A stretch of DNA of 64,000 bases from Methylobacterium gregans (GCF_022179245.1 NZ_BPQM01000025.1:1-64000); one strand, 5' to 3'; positions 8,830 to 17,620 are shown, numbered from the stretch's first letter. Program-made: numbers and translations. The notes: generated by a model from the letters alone, not told the origin.

Positions 8830-9040
8830 GGGCGAGGTCCGTTCGTGACGATTGCGCGCCCCATGCCACAGGCACGGGCGCGTGCAAACCGCAGAGGCCC
8901 GAAAACCTAACCTCGATCAACCGGCCCGATCAACAAATCGAGATTTCACAACAAAAAACGCCCTCGACGCCGGCGATCACTAGCAAGGTCGAAGACTTTC
9001 TCCTACGCGATCCGGCCATTTTCAGAATTCTTTTTCCGGC

Positions 9041-9202
9041 ATGGTCGCCATGATCAGTCTCGCCTGTCTCGCCAGTGGCGTGGGTCTCGCCGCCCTGTCC
9101 CTGCGCCAACCGGACCGGGCGGCCATCCTGGAGCGCTGGAGCGGCATCTGCCTTCTGGCCGGGCTCGGCCTGCTCGGCTTTGCCCTGCAGGGAGGCCGCT
9201 GA
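9041..9202 (+). CDS. Putative 53-aa membrane mini-protein
   Basis: A short frame with two hydrophobic helices (MISLACLASGVGLAALSL and ICLLAGLGLLGFALQ) separated by a charged turn (RQPDRAAILERWSG), giving a hairpin membrane topology. Starts at ATG 9041, or ATG 9050 for a 50-residue form. The ribosome site is weak. The hydrophobic pattern and clean termination support coding. Divergent from the binding-protein gene at 8829. Confidence 0.45.
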   Translation: MVAMISLACLASGVGLAALSLRQPDRAAILERWSGICLLAGLGLLGFALQGGR

Positions 9203-9242
9203 CACGACGACGGATCGGGCGCCGGGTTGGCGCCTCGATGCG

Positions 9243-9267
9243 GGAACGCCCTCGGGTGCGACCCGTT
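9243..9267 (+). promoter_or_regulatory. EcfG-type general-stress promoter
   Basis: GGAAC (9243-9247), 16 bases, CGTT (9264-9267): an exact match to the alphaproteobacterial general-stress sigma pattern. It lies 68 bp before the ATG of the DUF3597 gene at 9335 and has no competing gene between, so it is probably that gene's promoter. Confidence 0.65.
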
Positions 9268-9334
9268 GTCAGGCGGCTGCGGGACGAGACGTCCCGCGAC
9301 GCAACCGATCCGGATACGATAAGGAAGTTCCGCC

Positions 9335-9760
9335 ATGAGCCTTCTCGGAAAGATCGTCAGCAAGATCCTGCACCCGTTCGGCGGCGGCAGCGCGGAAGCC
9401 GCTCCCTCCGACACGAGCAACCCGACCTCGACGGCGACCACGGGCAGCACCGGCTCGGGCGGCGCCGCGGCCCCTTCGGGCGGCAGTGCCCAGGGCGGCG
9501 AGAAGGTCGATGTCGAGCAGGTGCTCAACGACATGGCTGCCAAGAACCCGCAGCAGCTGAACTGGCGCACCTCGATCGTCGACCTGATGAAGCTGCTCGA
9601 CCTCGATTCGAGCCTCACCGCCCGCAAGCAGCTCGCCGACGAGCTGCACTACACCGGCGACAAGGACGACTCGGCCACGATGAACGTCTGGCTGCACAAG
9701 CAGGTGATCAAGAAGCTCGAAGAGAACGGCGGCAAGGTGCCGGCCGACCTGAAGGATTGA
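9335..9760 (+). CDS. DUF3597 domain protein
   Basis: A 141-residue product. A short helical start (MSLLGKIVSKILHPFGGGSA) is followed by a Ser/Thr/Gly-rich linker to about residue 55, then the conserved helical domain (VDVEQVLNDMAAKNPQQLNW, RTSIVDLMKLLDLDSSLTAR, LADELHYTGDKDDSATMNVW, LHKQVIKKLEENGGKVP). The domain is known only as DUF3597. AAGGAAG lies upstream of the ATG at good spacing. An exact GGAAC-N16-CGTT promoter sits 68 bp upstream, so membership of the general stress regulon is likely. Monocistronic; an inverted REP-like pair follows it. Confidence 0.85.
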   Translation: MSLLGKIVSKILHPFGGGSAEAAPSDTSNPTSTATTGSTGSGGAAAPSGGSAQGGEKVDVEQVLNDMAAKNPQQLNWRTSIVDLMKLLDLDSSLTARKQLADELHYTGDKDDSATMNVWLHKQVIKKLEENGGKVPADLKD

Positions 9761-9771
9761 CCACATCATCT

Positions 9772-9933
9772 ACCCTCCCCCCTCTGCGGGGGAGGGTGGC
9801 ACCCAAAGGGTGACGGGAGAGGGGAGCGACGGTGCAGAACAGTGCTCGGCATCGACGCTGCGCTCGCGCCTGAAGCGTCGCCCCTCTCCCGCCTCGCTCC
9901 GCTCGGCACCCTCCCCCGCAGAGGGGGGAGGGT
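9772..9933. repeat. Pair of inverted REP-like palindromes
   Basis: Two copies of a palindrome with arms ACCCTCCCCC / GGGGGAGGGT face each other at 9772-9797 and 9908-9933, each followed by a CGGGAGAGGGG-type box. Together they make a large stem structure between the convergent DUF3597 and nrtD genes. A third copy is at 26328-26352. They look like a dispersed extragenic repeat that may also end transcription. Confidence 0.7.
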
Positions 9934-9941
9934 TCAGGTGG

Positions 9942-10742
9942 TCACGCCGCCAGCGCCGGCTTCGCGTGGCGGGCGTAGAGGAATTCCAGCACCTCCGCCC
10001 GGCAATGGACGTAGGTCTGGTCCTCGACGAGCTCCAGCCGGCGGCGGGGCCGGGCGAGCGGCACGGGCAGGATCTCGCCGATCGTCGCGGAGGGCCCGTT
10101 GGTCATCATCACGATCCGGTCCGAGAGCAGCACCGCCTCGTCCACGTCGTGGGTGATCATGATGACGGTGTTCTTGAGCCGCACCTGGATCTCCATGAGC
10201 TGATCCTGGAGATGCGCCCGGGTCAGAGCGTCGAGCGCACCGAAGGGCTCGTCCATCAGCAGCACGGTCGGCTCCATGGCGAGCGCGCGGGCGATGCCGA
10301 CGCGCTGCTTCATGCCGCCCGAGATCTCGTTCGGGCGCTTCTCGGCCGCGTGCATCATGTTGACGAGGGCGAGGTTGTGCTCGACCCAGGCCGCGCGCTC
10401 GGACCGCGACTTCTTCTTCGCCAGCACCTTGTCGACGGCGAGCGCCACGTTCTCGCGCACCGTCAGCCAGGGCAGGAGCGAGTGGTTCTGGAACACCACC
10501 GCCCGCTCCGGGCCGGGCGCCGAGACCTCCCGGCCGTCGAGCAGCACGCAGCCGGTCGAGGCCTTGAGGAGGCCGGCCACGATGTTGAGCACCGTGGACT
10601 TGCCGCAGCCCGAATGCCCGATGATCGAGACGAACTCGCCCTTGTCGAGCTTCAGGTTCACGTCGCGGAGCACCTCGGTGGTCTTTCCGCCGCGGGTGAA
10701 GCTGATGCCGACCTGCGAGAGGTCGAGATGTGCGGTTGCCAT
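9942..10742 (-). CDS. nrtD: Nitrate ABC transporter ATP-binding protein
   Basis: A 266-residue ABC ATPase with Walker A GHSGCGKST (42-50), Q-loop VVFQNHSLLPWLTVRENVAL, signature ISGGMKQRVGIARALAMEP, Walker B VLLMDEPFGALD and H-loop THDVDEAVLLSDRIVMM. These stretches are those of NrtC/NrtD/NasD nitrate-import ATPases. It lies 15 bp after the permease gene, and the SBP-permease-ATPase order is complete. It couples ATP hydrolysis to uptake of nitrate (possibly also nitrite or cyanate). Expression should follow the sigma-54 promoter upstream of nrtA. Confidence 0.92.
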   Translation of the reverse strand: MATAHLDLSQVGISFTRGGKTTEVLRDVNLKLDKGEFVSIIGHSGCGKSTVLNIVAGLLKASTGCVLLDGREVSAPGPERAVVFQNHSLLPWLTVRENVALAVDKVLAKKKSRSERAAWVEHNLALVNMMHAAEKRPNEISGGMKQRVGIARALAMEPTVLLMDEPFGALDALTRAHLQDQLMEIQVRLKNTVIMITHDVDEAVLLSDRIVMMTNGPSATIGEILPVPLARPRRRLELVEDQTYVHCRAEVLEFLYARHAKPALAA

Positions 10743-10757
10743 GTCGTGCGCCCTCCC

Positions 10758-11627
10758 TCAGGCCGCGCTGGTGCCGCGGGTGACGAGGCTGCCTGCCGCC
10801 GCCACCAGCCGGTCGAGGATGAAGCCGATCACGCCGACATAGACGAGCGCGACGATGATCTCGGAGATGTGGGACGAGTTCCAGGCATCCCAGATGAAGA
10901 AGCCGATGCCGACGCCGCCGATCAGCATCTCGGCCGCCACGATGGCGAGCCAGGACAGGCCGACGCCGATGCGCAGGCCGGTGAAGATGTAGGGGGCGGC
11001 CGACGGCAGCATCACCTTCAGGAAGAACTCGGCCGGGTTCAGCCGGATCACCGCGGCGACGTTGCGGTAATCCTGCGGGATGTTCCGGATGCCGACCGCG
11101 GTGTTGATGATGATCGGCCAGATCGAGGTGATGAAGATCACGAAGATCGCCGAGGGCTGGCCGTCCCGGAAGGCGGCGAGCGAGAGCGGCAGCCAGGCGA
11201 GCGGCGGGATCGTGCGCAGCACCTGGAAGATCGGATCGAGGCCGCGCATCGCCCACTCGGACTGGCCGACCAGGGTGCCGAGCATCACGCCGGCCACGAC
11301 CGCGAGGAAGAAGCCGAGCGCCACGCGCTGCAGGCTGGCGAGGATGTGCCAGAACAGGCCCTTGTCGGTGCCGCCGTTGTCGAAGAACGGGTCCGAGATG
11401 ATCGGCCAGGCCTCCGACAGCACCCGCGAGGGCGGGGGCAGGCCGGCGGTCGGGCGCGAGCAGGCGACCTCCCAGAACAGCAGGAAGGCCGCCAGCACGA
11501 CGAGCGGCGGGATCACCCGGGCGCCGAGCGCCCGGAGACCCTTGCCCGTGACGCGGGGCAGGCGGCGGGACTTGACCGCGGCACTGTCGCGCGCGGCCGT
11601 GCCCAGGGTAGCGGAGGTGGCGGCCAT
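10758..11627 (-). CDS. nrtB: Nitrate ABC transporter permease
   Basis: A 289-residue inner-membrane permease. A cytoplasmic basic tail (residues 1-32) is followed by six or so helices. Family segments include LPPPSRVLSEAWPII, IPPLAWLPLSLAAFRDGQPS and the EAA-loop region FLKVMLPSAAPYIFTGLRIG, with the typical NrtB run WPIIINTAVGIRNIPQDYRN. The start at ATG 11627 overlaps the last base of the nrtA stop. Substrate assignment rests on the neighbouring NrtA-type binding protein. Confidence 0.92.
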   Translation of the reverse strand: MAATSATLGTAARDSAAVKSRRLPRVTGKGLRALGARVIPPLVVLAAFLLFWEVACSRPTAGLPPPSRVLSEAWPIISDPFFDNGGTDKGLFWHILASLQRVALGFFLAVVAGVMLGTLVGQSEWAMRGLDPIFQVLRTIPPLAWLPLSLAAFRDGQPSAIFVIFITSIWPIIINTAVGIRNIPQDYRNVAAVIRLNPAEFFLKVMLPSAAPYIFTGLRIGVGLSWLAIVAAEMLIGGVGIGFFIWDAWNSSHISEIIVALVYVGVIGFILDRLVAAAGSLVTRGTSAA

Positions 11628-12916
11628 CAGGCGATCCTCTTGATGCCGAGGCTGGCGAGGTAGGCGGCGGGGTCGGCGGGGTCGAAGACCTTGCCGTCGA
11701 AGAAGGTCTCCTTGCCGCGGGACGTCGTGGCCGGCACGTCGGTGACGCCGAGCGCCTTGGCGGCCTCGCGCCAGATGTCCTCGCGGTTCACCTTGGCGAT
11801 GAGCGCCTTGGTATCGGTGTTCGCCTCGAACTTGCCCCAGCGGATGTCCTCGGTGAGGAACCAGAGGTCGTGGGACTGGAACGGGTAGGAGGCGTGGTCC
11901 TTCCAGAACTTCATCACGAAGGGGCTGTTCTCGACGACGCGCCCGTCGCCGTAATCGATCGTGCCCTTGATGCGGCCGGCCACGTCCCCGACCGGGACGT
12001 TCATCCACTGGCGCTTGGCGGCGATCTGCGCGACCTCGTCCTTGTTCTCGGGACGGTCGCACCAGGCCTGCGCTTCCAGCACCGCCATGGTCAGGGCCTT
12101 CGTGGCGTTCGGGTACTTCTCGACGTAGGCGGCGCGGAGCGCGAAGGCCTTCTCGGGATGGTCCTTCCAGAGCTCGCCGGTGGTGAGCGCGGTGTAGCCC
12201 AGCCCCTGCTGCACGAGTTGCGCGTTCCACGGCTCGCCGACGCAGAAGGCGTCCATCGTGCCGACCTTCATGTTCGCCACCATCTGGGGCGGGGGCACCA
12301 CGATGGTCTCGATGTCCTTGTCGGGGTCGATGCCGCCGGCGGCGAGCCAGTAGCGGATCCAGAGGTCGTGGGTGCCGCCCGGGAAGGTCATGGCGGCCTT
12401 CACGGACTTGCCCGCGGCCTTCTTCTTCTCGGTGGCGGTGCGGAAGACCTTGGAGTCGAGCGCGACCTTGGCGTCGAGATACTCCTTGGCGACCGAGATG
12501 CACTGCCCGTTGGTGTTGAGGCGCGCCAGGATCTGCATCGGCACCGGCACGTTGTTCTGCGTCACGCGACCGGCCGAGATCAGGTAGGGCATCGGCGTGA
12601 GGATGTGGGCACCGTCGATGCCGTTGCCCTCGGAGCCGAGCACGAGGTTGTCGCGGGTCGTGCCCCAAGAAGCCTGCTTCAGCACCTCGACATCGGGCAT
12701 GCCGTGCTTGGCGAAGAAGCCCTTCTCCTTGGCGACGAAGAGCGGGCTCGCGTCCGTGAGCGCGATGAAGCCGAGCTTGGCCCCCTTCACCTCCGGCCCC
12801 GCGCCTTGCGCGAAGGCGCCGCCGGGCAGGGCCAGCCGCGCGGCGGCGGTCAATGACAGGGCTGCGGCCGCGCCCTTGAGGACGCTGCGCCGGGTCTTCG
12901 ACTCGCCGTTCTGCAT
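11627..12916 (-). CDS. nrtA: Nitrate-binding protein, Tat-exported (NrtA/NasF family)
   Basis: A 429-residue binding protein with a twin-arginine signal ([20 protein letters not shown]) that fits export of a folded protein. Family segments such as [20 protein letters not shown] and [20 protein letters not shown] are those of NrtA nitrate/nitrite-binding proteins. ATG 12916 is chosen because the signal begins there; the frame upstream is non-coding leader. First gene of the nrtABD-like operon behind a near-consensus sigma-54 promoter at 13071-13086. No nitrate reductase gene is in the window. Confidence 0.92.
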   Translation of the reverse strand: MQNGESKTRRSVLKGAAAALSLTAAARLALPGGAFAQGAGPEVKGAKLGFIALTDASPLFVAKEKGFFAKHGMPDVEVLKQASWGTTRDNLVLGSEGNGIDGAHILTPMPYLISAGRVTQNNVPVPMQILARLNTNGQCISVAKEYLDAKVALDSKVFRTATEKKKAAGKSVKAAMTFPGGTHDLWIRYWLAAGGIDPDKDIETIVVPPPQMVANMKVGTMDAFCVGEPWNAQLVQQGLGYTALTTGELWKDHPEKAFALRAAYVEKYPNATKALTMAVLEAQAWCDRPENKDEVAQIAAKRQWMNVPVGDVAGRIKGTIDYGDGRVVENSPFVMKFWKDHASYPFQSHDLWFLTEDIRWGKFEANTDTKALIAKVNREDIWREAAKALGVTDVPATTSRGKETFFDGKVFDPADPAAYLASLGIKRIA

Positions 12917-13070
12917 GAAACCTGCCCCGATAGAAGAGAGTGCCGACCGCCGATCCGCGCAGCGATGCACACCGCCGGCCGCAGCCCTGAGGCGCGGGAC
13001 GGGAGGGATCGCGACAGCGGCGTTGCTGGCGGAGAGCGGGGCCGTCGCCGTTGACGGACACGCAGACGTG

Positions 13071-13086
13071 AGCAGGTTCCGTGCCA
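13071..13086 (-). promoter_or_regulatory. Sigma-54 (RpoN) promoter of the nitrate transporter operon
   Basis: Reading the minus strand, TTGGCACG-GAAC-CTGCT matches the consensus YTGGCACG-N4-TTGCW at all but one base. It points to nrtA, whose ATG lies about 155 bp downstream, leaving an mRNA leader of roughly 140 nt. The rest of the 504-bp gap 12917-13420 holds no gene I can support. The MHS-transporter promoter must also lie there. Confidence 0.75.
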
Positions 13087-13420
13087 ATGCGAGATCGCGG
13101 CCCGTCTCGTGCGCGGGCGCGCGGACGGCTGGGCCGGCGGCCCGCAACCGGATTGTGCACGCCTGAAAAAGCGGCAACTTGAGCCGCGACGGGCCCGTTT
13201 CGGGCGCGACGCGCCCCGCGCTTGGGCAGATTCGGCAAAGGATCCGGCTGTCGAGGGCACGTCACGGTGGCCCTTGCCCCGTCCTTGCCCCGCCCTGCTA
13301 CGCTGCGCCGCACCCGGAGGACCATCCGGATCATCTCGCACTGCAAAATAGTGCCGGAGCGCTGGGCAAACCGGGTCGTCTGCACTACGGCGAGCGCGTC
13401 CTCCGTGCAGACCGCGTCCC

Positions 13421-14704
13421 ATGCTCCAGACCACACCCACTCCGCCGGCCTCGGCCCGCCGCATCCTGACGGCGAGCTTCGTCGGCACGGCGATCGAGTT
13501 CTACGATTTCTACATCTACGCCACCGCCGCCGCGCTGGTGATCGGGCCAGTCTTCTTCCCGCCCGGCGAGCCCGGCGTGCAGCTGCTCGCGGCCTTCGCG
13601 ACCTTCGCCATCGCCTTCCTGGCGCGGCCGATCGGGGCGGCGCTCTTCGGGCATTTCGGCGACCGCATCGGCCGCAAGGCGACCCTGGTCGCCTCGCTGA
13701 TGATCATGGGCGTCTCGACGGTGCTGATCGGCTGCCTGCCGACCTACGCCACCGCCGGCTGGCTGGCGCCGGCCGCGCTCTGCATCCTGCGCTTCGGGCA
13801 GGGGCTCGGCTTCGGCGGCGAGTGGGGCGGGGCGGCGCTGCTGGCCGTCGAGAACGCGCCGCCGGGCCGACGCGCGTGGTACGGCATCTTCCCGCAGCTC
13901 GGCGCGCCGGTCGGCTTCATCCTGGCCAATACCTGCTTCCTGGCGCTGAGCTTCGGCCTCTCGCCGGAGGCCTTCCAGAGCTGGGGCTGGCGCCTGCCGT
14001 TCCTGGCCTCGGCGGTGCTCGTCGGCGTCGGCCTCTACGTGCGCCTCGCGCTCACCGAGACCCCCGCCTTCAAGGCGGCGCTCGCCCGGGCCGAGCCCGA
14101 GAAGGTGCCGCTCGCCACCGTCGTCACGCAGCACACGCGGGCGACCCTGCTCGGCACCTTCGCGATGGTGGCCTGCTACGCGGTGTTCTACCTCTCGACC
14201 GTGTTCGCGCTGGGCTACGGCACGTCCACGCTCGGCTACTCGCGGCCGACCTTCCTGCTCTTCGAGTGCATCGCCGTCTGCTTCATGGGCCTCGGCATCC
14301 CGCTCTCGGGGCTCGCCGCGGACCGGTTCGGGCGGCGCCCCGTGGTGATGTCGGGCACGGTGTTCACGATGCTGCTGGGGCTGCTGCTCGGGCCGATGCT
14401 GGGCTCGGGGTCGTGGCCGCTGGTGCTCGGCTTCCTATGTCTCGGGCTGTTCGCGATGGGCTGGATCTTCGGACCGATGGGCGCGCTGCTGCCGGAGCTG
14501 TTCCCGACCCGGGTGCGCTACACGGGCGCCTCCGTGACCTACAACCTCGCGGGGATCATCGGCGCCTCGGCGGCGCCCTACCTCGCCCAGAGCCTCGTGG
14601 CGATGGGCGGCATCGCCTGGGTGGGGGCCTATCTGGGGATCGCGGCCGCGATGAGCTTCGTCGCGGTGCTCTTGATGCCGGAGACGGCCCGGCAGGCGGT
14701 GTAG
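13421..14704 (+). CDS. MFS metabolite:H+ symporter (MHS family)
   Basis: A 427-residue, 12-helix transporter. The MHS hallmarks are FVGTAIEFYDFYIYATAAAL in helix 1, GHFGDRIGRKATL in the loop 2-3 signature, GFGGEWGGAALLAVENAP, and the second-half repeat LSGLAADRFGRRPVV. Relatives move organic acids, osmolytes, shikimate or dicarboxylates with protons. The substrate cannot be told from sequence. Divergent from nrtA with a 504-bp spacer and without a clear ribosome site. Ends before a stable hairpin at 14715-14741. Confidence 0.9.
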   Translation: MLQTTPTPPASARRILTASFVGTAIEFYDFYIYATAAALVIGPVFFPPGEPGVQLLAAFATFAIAFLARPIGAALFGHFGDRIGRKATLVASLMIMGVSTVLIGCLPTYATAGWLAPAALCILRFGQGLGFGGEWGGAALLAVENAPPGRRAWYGIFPQLGAPVGFILANTCFLALSFGLSPEAFQSWGWRLPFLASAVLVGVGLYVRLALTETPAFKAALARAEPEKVPLATVVTQHTRATLLGTFAMVACYAVFYLSTVFALGYGTSTLGYSRPTFLLFECIAVCFMGLGIPLSGLAADRFGRRPVVMSGTVFTMLLGLLLGPMLGSGSWPLVLGFLCLGLFAMGWIFGPMGALLPELFPTRVRYTGASVTYNLAGIIGASAAPYLAQSLVAMGGIAWVGAYLGIAAAMSFVAVLLMPETARQAV

Positions 14705-14714
14705 CGCCGAAACT

Positions 14715-14741
14715 CTCCCTCCCCCTTTCCGGGGGAGGGAG
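14715..14741. terminator. Strong hairpin between convergent genes
   Basis: An 11-bp perfect stem (CTCCCTCCCCC / GGGGGAGGGAG) with a 5-nt loop, 10 bp after the MHS transporter stop and 11 bp after the end of the convergent mini-gene. No U-tract follows. It resembles the REP-like palindrome family at 9772 and 26328, so it may be a repeat doing terminator duty. Confidence 0.5.
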
Positions 14742-14752
14742 ATGACGAGTTC

Positions 14753-14848
14753 TCAGTACGGACGGGTGCGGTGGTTCGGCGAGCCGTAGCGGCGACGCAG
14801 CCAGGAGACGACGCGGGGAAGCAGGAAGGCGAGCAGCAGCTTGCGCAT
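14753..14848 (-). CDS. Putative 31-aa basic membrane mini-protein
   Basis: A 31-residue frame beginning MRKLLLAFLLPRVVSWLRRR and ending in RPY: one short hydrophobic/amphipathic helix with a basic end. GAGG lies 5 nt before the ATG. A GGAAC-N18-TT promoter lies 34 bp upstream of the start codon, the same geometry as at the DUF1328 gene (27416). The C-terminal pattern (charged, ending near PY) resembles the mini-protein at 37196. Function unknown. Confidence 0.5.
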   Translation of the reverse strand: MRKLLLAFLLPRVVSWLRRRYGSPNHRTRPY

Positions 14849-14881
14849 GAGGGCCTCATCAACGGTTCGTGATGCCGGGCC

Positions 14882-14906
14882 AATGCGGGAGCGGCTTGTC
14901 CGTTCC
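14882..14906 (-). promoter_or_regulatory. Candidate EcfG-type promoter
   Basis: On the minus strand, GGAAC (14906-14902), 18 bases, then TT (14883-14882), with -10 written CATT. It lies 34 bp before the ATG of the 31-aa gene. It is inside the gap before the exonuclease gene's end at 14909, so its -35 nearly touches that gene. Confidence 0.45.
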
Positions 14907-14908
14907 AC

Positions 14909-15718
14909 TCAGAGTTCGAGAGCCAGCGTCACGGGCACGTGGTCGGAGGGGCGCTCCCAGGCGCGGGTCTCGCGCGAGACGGTGACGCTGCGCACCGTCC
15001 CGGCCAGATCCGGCGAGACCCAGGCGTGGTCGAGGCGCCGCCCCTTGTTGGCGAGCTCCCAGTTCGGCGAGCGGTAGCTCCACCACGTGTAGATCTTCTC
15101 CGGCTCGGGCGTGAGGTGGCGCGCCGTGTCGATCCAGCCGGCCTCAGCTCTCAGGGTCTCCAACGCCTCGGTCTCGCCGGGGGTGTGGCTCACCACGTCG
15201 AGGAGTTGCTTGTGCGACCAGACGTCGTGCTCCAGCGGCGCCACGTTGAGGTCGCCGACGAGGATCGCCGGGCCGGAGACGCGCCGCCCGCCCCAGGCAC
15301 GGAGTTCGGCCAGGAAGTCGAGCTTGTGGGCGAATTTCGGGTTGAGGTTGCGGTCCGGCACGTCGCCGCCCGCCGGCACGTAGAAATCGTGCAGCACGAT
15401 CCCCGCGGCCGGCCCCGCCTCGCGCCCCAGCACCGCCGAGATGTGGCGGGCGTCCGGGCGCTCGCAGAAGCCCATCATCTCGGGGCTGAGGAGCGGGAAG
15501 CGCGAGAGGATCGCGACGCCGTTGTAGCCCTTCTGGCCCGAGAACACGACGTTCTCGTAGCCGGTGCCGGCGAAGGCCTTCAGGGGGAAGAGCTCGTTCG
15601 GGCACTTCGTCTCCTGCAGGCAGAGGACGTCGGGTTGGTTCTCGCTGAGGAAGCGCAGCACGGAATCGATGCGCAGACGCACCGAATTGATATTCCAGGT
15701 GGTGACGGTGAAGCGCAC
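14909..15718 (-). CDS. xthA: Exodeoxyribonuclease III (AP endonuclease)
   Basis: A 269-residue Mg-dependent DNA repair nuclease that cuts 5' of abasic sites and removes 3' blocks. Landmarks: TWNINSVRLR at the N-terminus, LCLQETKCPNELFP (metal-binding Glu), DFYVPAGGD, VGDLNVAPLEHDVWS (catalytic Asp/Asn), WWSYRS, RRLDHAWVS and the terminal SDHVPV catalytic His. The GTG at 15718 begins right before the first beta strand; the longer frame upstream overlaps the divergent acyltransferase region and is not real. Length matches the family. Probably monocistronic. Confidence 0.95.
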   Translation of the reverse strand: MRFTVTTWNINSVRLRIDSVLRFLSENQPDVLCLQETKCPNELFPLKAFAGTGYENVVFSGQKGYNGVAILSRFPLLSPEMMGFCERPDARHISAVLGREAGPAAGIVLHDFYVPAGGDVPDRNLNPKFAHKLDFLAELRAWGGRRVSGPAILVGDLNVAPLEHDVWSHKQLLDVVSHTPGETEALETLRAEAGWIDTARHLTPEPEKIYTWWSYRSPNWELANKGRRLDHAWVSPDLAGTVRSVTVSRETRAWERPSDHVPVTLALEL

Positions 15719-15874
15719 GCGATCAGGGTCCCGAACCGGTCGGAGAAGGGCGCGGCCTCGATAGCCGATTTGGCGGACCGGCACAGCGCGTCCGTGTCGC
15801 AGGCGCCCGAAATGCCGTGCACCGGCCCCGGGAAGGCGGTATGGGCGCGCTCCGCCGCCCGAGACCCCAGCCCC

Positions 15875-16597
15875 GTGCCCTCCCTCCGCTCCGTCTGCTT
15901 CAACGCCTACTGGGCGGCCTGGACCGCCCTGTTCCTCGCGCCGCTGCTCGCCTTCGCGGCGAGCGGCGCGCCCGCCCGGCCGATCCGCGCCGCGACCCGG
16001 CTCTGGGCGCGCGGCATCCTGTTCGGGCTCCGGGGGATCGTCGGCCTGCGCTACGTCGAGGAGGGCCGCGAGCGGATCCCGGCCGAGCCCTGCCTGATCG
16101 TGGCCAACCACCAGTCCGCCTGGGAGACCCTGGCCTTCCTGGTCCTGGTGCCGGACGTGGCGATCATCGCCAAGCGCGAGCTCGTCGCGATCCCCGTGGT
16201 CGGCTGGTTCCTGCGCCGCTCGCCGATGATCATCATCGACCGCGCCAACGGTACCCAGGCCCTGCGCACCATGATCGAGGAGAGCCGCGCGGCGGTGGCG
16301 GCCGGCCGCTCGGTGCTGATCTTTCCCGAGGGCACCCGCAGCGCCTTCGGGGCGCCGGTGCAGTTCAAGCGCGGGGCCGAGCTGCTCTACGGCAAGCTCG
16401 GCCTGCCGGTGCTGCCGGTGGCGGTCAATTCCGGCCTGTACTGGCCGAGCGGTTCGCTCAGCCGGCCCGGGACCGTGGTGGTGAGCTACCTCGCGCCGCT
16501 GGCGGCCGGCCTCTCGGCCGCCGCCTTCATGGAGGGGACCGAGCGGGCGATCGACCGGGAGCTCGACCGCTGGCGCCCGACGGCCGCAGCGGCCTGA
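15875..16597 (+). CDS. plsC: 1-acyl-sn-glycerol-3-phosphate acyltransferase
   Basis: Makes phosphatidic acid at the inner membrane. A 240-residue protein with an N-terminal membrane segment (TALFLAPLLAFAASG) and the acyltransferase boxes NHQSAWET (catalytic His79 with Glu84 in the HX4D/E position), RRSPMIIIDR, the phosphate-binding FPEGTRSAFG, and VLPVAVNSG. The Asp-to-Glu change in HX4D is, to my recollection, seen in other proteobacterial PlsC proteins. Start GTG 15875 is chosen from the family start. Divergent from xthA. Confidence 0.9.
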   Translation: MPSLRSVCFNAYWAAWTALFLAPLLAFAASGAPARPIRAATRLWARGILFGLRGIVGLRYVEEGRERIPAEPCLIVANHQSAWETLAFLVLVPDVAIIAKRELVAIPVVGWFLRRSPMIIIDRANGTQALRTMIEESRAAVAAGRSVLIFPEGTRSAFGAPVQFKRGAELLYGKLGLPVLPVAVNSGLYWPSGSLSRPGTVVVSYLAPLAAGLSAAAFMEGTERAIDRELDRWRPTAAAA

Positions 16598-16675
16598 GGC
16601 AGGGCCGCTGACCCGTTCGACAGCGGCTTCAGCCGGGCCTGGCGGCTACCGCGCGGCCCGGCTGGCTGCTCTCCC

Positions 16676-17620
16676 TCAGGGGTTCTGCGACTGCTTGATG
16701 CGCTCAGCCATCGCCTTGTCCTCGGCGCGGCCGTAATTGATGAAGAACAGCGACCCGTCGACGGCCTTGCCCCGCTGCAGGTTCGAGAGCTGCACCGTGG
16801 TCAGGTAGCCCTGCGGGTCGGTGATCCGCCACTGCGACAGGGTCTTCATCTCGGCGTCGAAGTAGAGCTGGATCTTCGAGGTGCCGCCGAGCGTCGCCCG
16901 GTCCTCCAGCGCGATGCGGATGCCGCCCGGCTCGTTGACCACCTCGGTCACCGTGAGGTCGCGGGCGAGGTCGATCTTCTCGCGCAGCAGGAATTTCAGC
17001 GGCGTCTGGGCGATGAAGTAGAGGTCCTGCGTGCCGAGCTTGCGGTCGCGCACGGCGACCGACTGGCCGTCGGCCACCACCTCCAGCGGCGAGGGCTGGT
17101 CGTAGTCGAAGCGCAGGCGGCCCGGCTTCACGAGGCTGAGCTTGCCGCCGATCCGGCGCCCGTCCGCCGAGATCTGCATGAAGCTGCCGGTGAGGGTGTT
17201 GAGCCCGTTGAAGTAGGCGTTGGCCTGGGCGAGCACGGTGGCAGGATCCGCCTGCTCCAGCGCGGCCGGGATCGCCGCGGGCGCGCCGACCGCCGCGACC
17301 TTCTCGGAGGCGGGCGCCTTGGCCTCGGCCGGGCCGGGCTTGCCCTTGATGCTGCCGGTCTTCTCGTTGGCCGCCTTCGCCGCGTCCTTGTGCTCCTTGG
17401 CGTCCTTGCCCGCCTGGGGCTTGGGCGCCGCCTTCTTGGGCGCGGGAGCCGGAGGAGCCGCCTCGGGCACCGGCTCGGGGGCGGGCGCCGGCTGCTCCTT
17501 GCGGCCGAACAGGCTGTCGAGGAAGTTGCCGACCTGCGCCTCGGCCGGCGCGGCGGCGCCGAGCCAGGCCGCGAGGACGAGAAGCGACACGGCGGCGGGG
17601 CTGGTGCGGCGGCCGATCAT
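16676..17620 (-). CDS. lolA: LolA-family outer-membrane lipoprotein carrier
   Basis: A periplasmic chaperone that shuttles lipoproteins to the outer membrane. 314 residues: a signal peptide (LLVLAAWLGAAAPAEAQ), a Pro/Ala/Lys-rich linker (~40-115), then the LolA fold from YFNGLNTLTGSFMQISADGR through GRLRFDYDQPSPLEVVADGQ and DLYFIAQTPLKFLL to QLSNLQRGKAVDGSLFFINY. The extended linker is longer than in enterobacterial LolA and is typical of alphaproteobacterial members. It lies 135 bp downstream of ftsK on the same strand, a neighbourhood common in alphaproteobacteria. Confidence 0.9.
   Translation of the reverse strand: MIGRRTSPAAVSLLVLAAWLGAAAPAEAQVGNFLDSLFGRKEQPAPAPEPVPEAAPPAPAPKKAAPKPQAGKDAKEHKDAAKAANEKTGSIKGKPGPAEAKAPASEKVAAVGAPAAIPAALEQADPATVLAQANAYFNGLNTLTGSFMQISADGRRIGGKLSLVKPGRLRFDYDQPSPLEVVADGQSVAVRDRKLGTQDLYFIAQTPLKFLLREKIDLARDLTVTEVVNEPGGIRIALEDRATLGGTSKIQLYFDAEMKTLSQWRITDPQGYLTTVQLSNLQRGKAVDGSLFFINYGRAEDKAMAERIKQSQNP

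Noticed and set aside
8843-8862. Weak sigma-54-like site upstream of the NMT1-type binding protein
   Set aside because: GG-N10-GC spacing is right but the -12 box is poor; insufficient.
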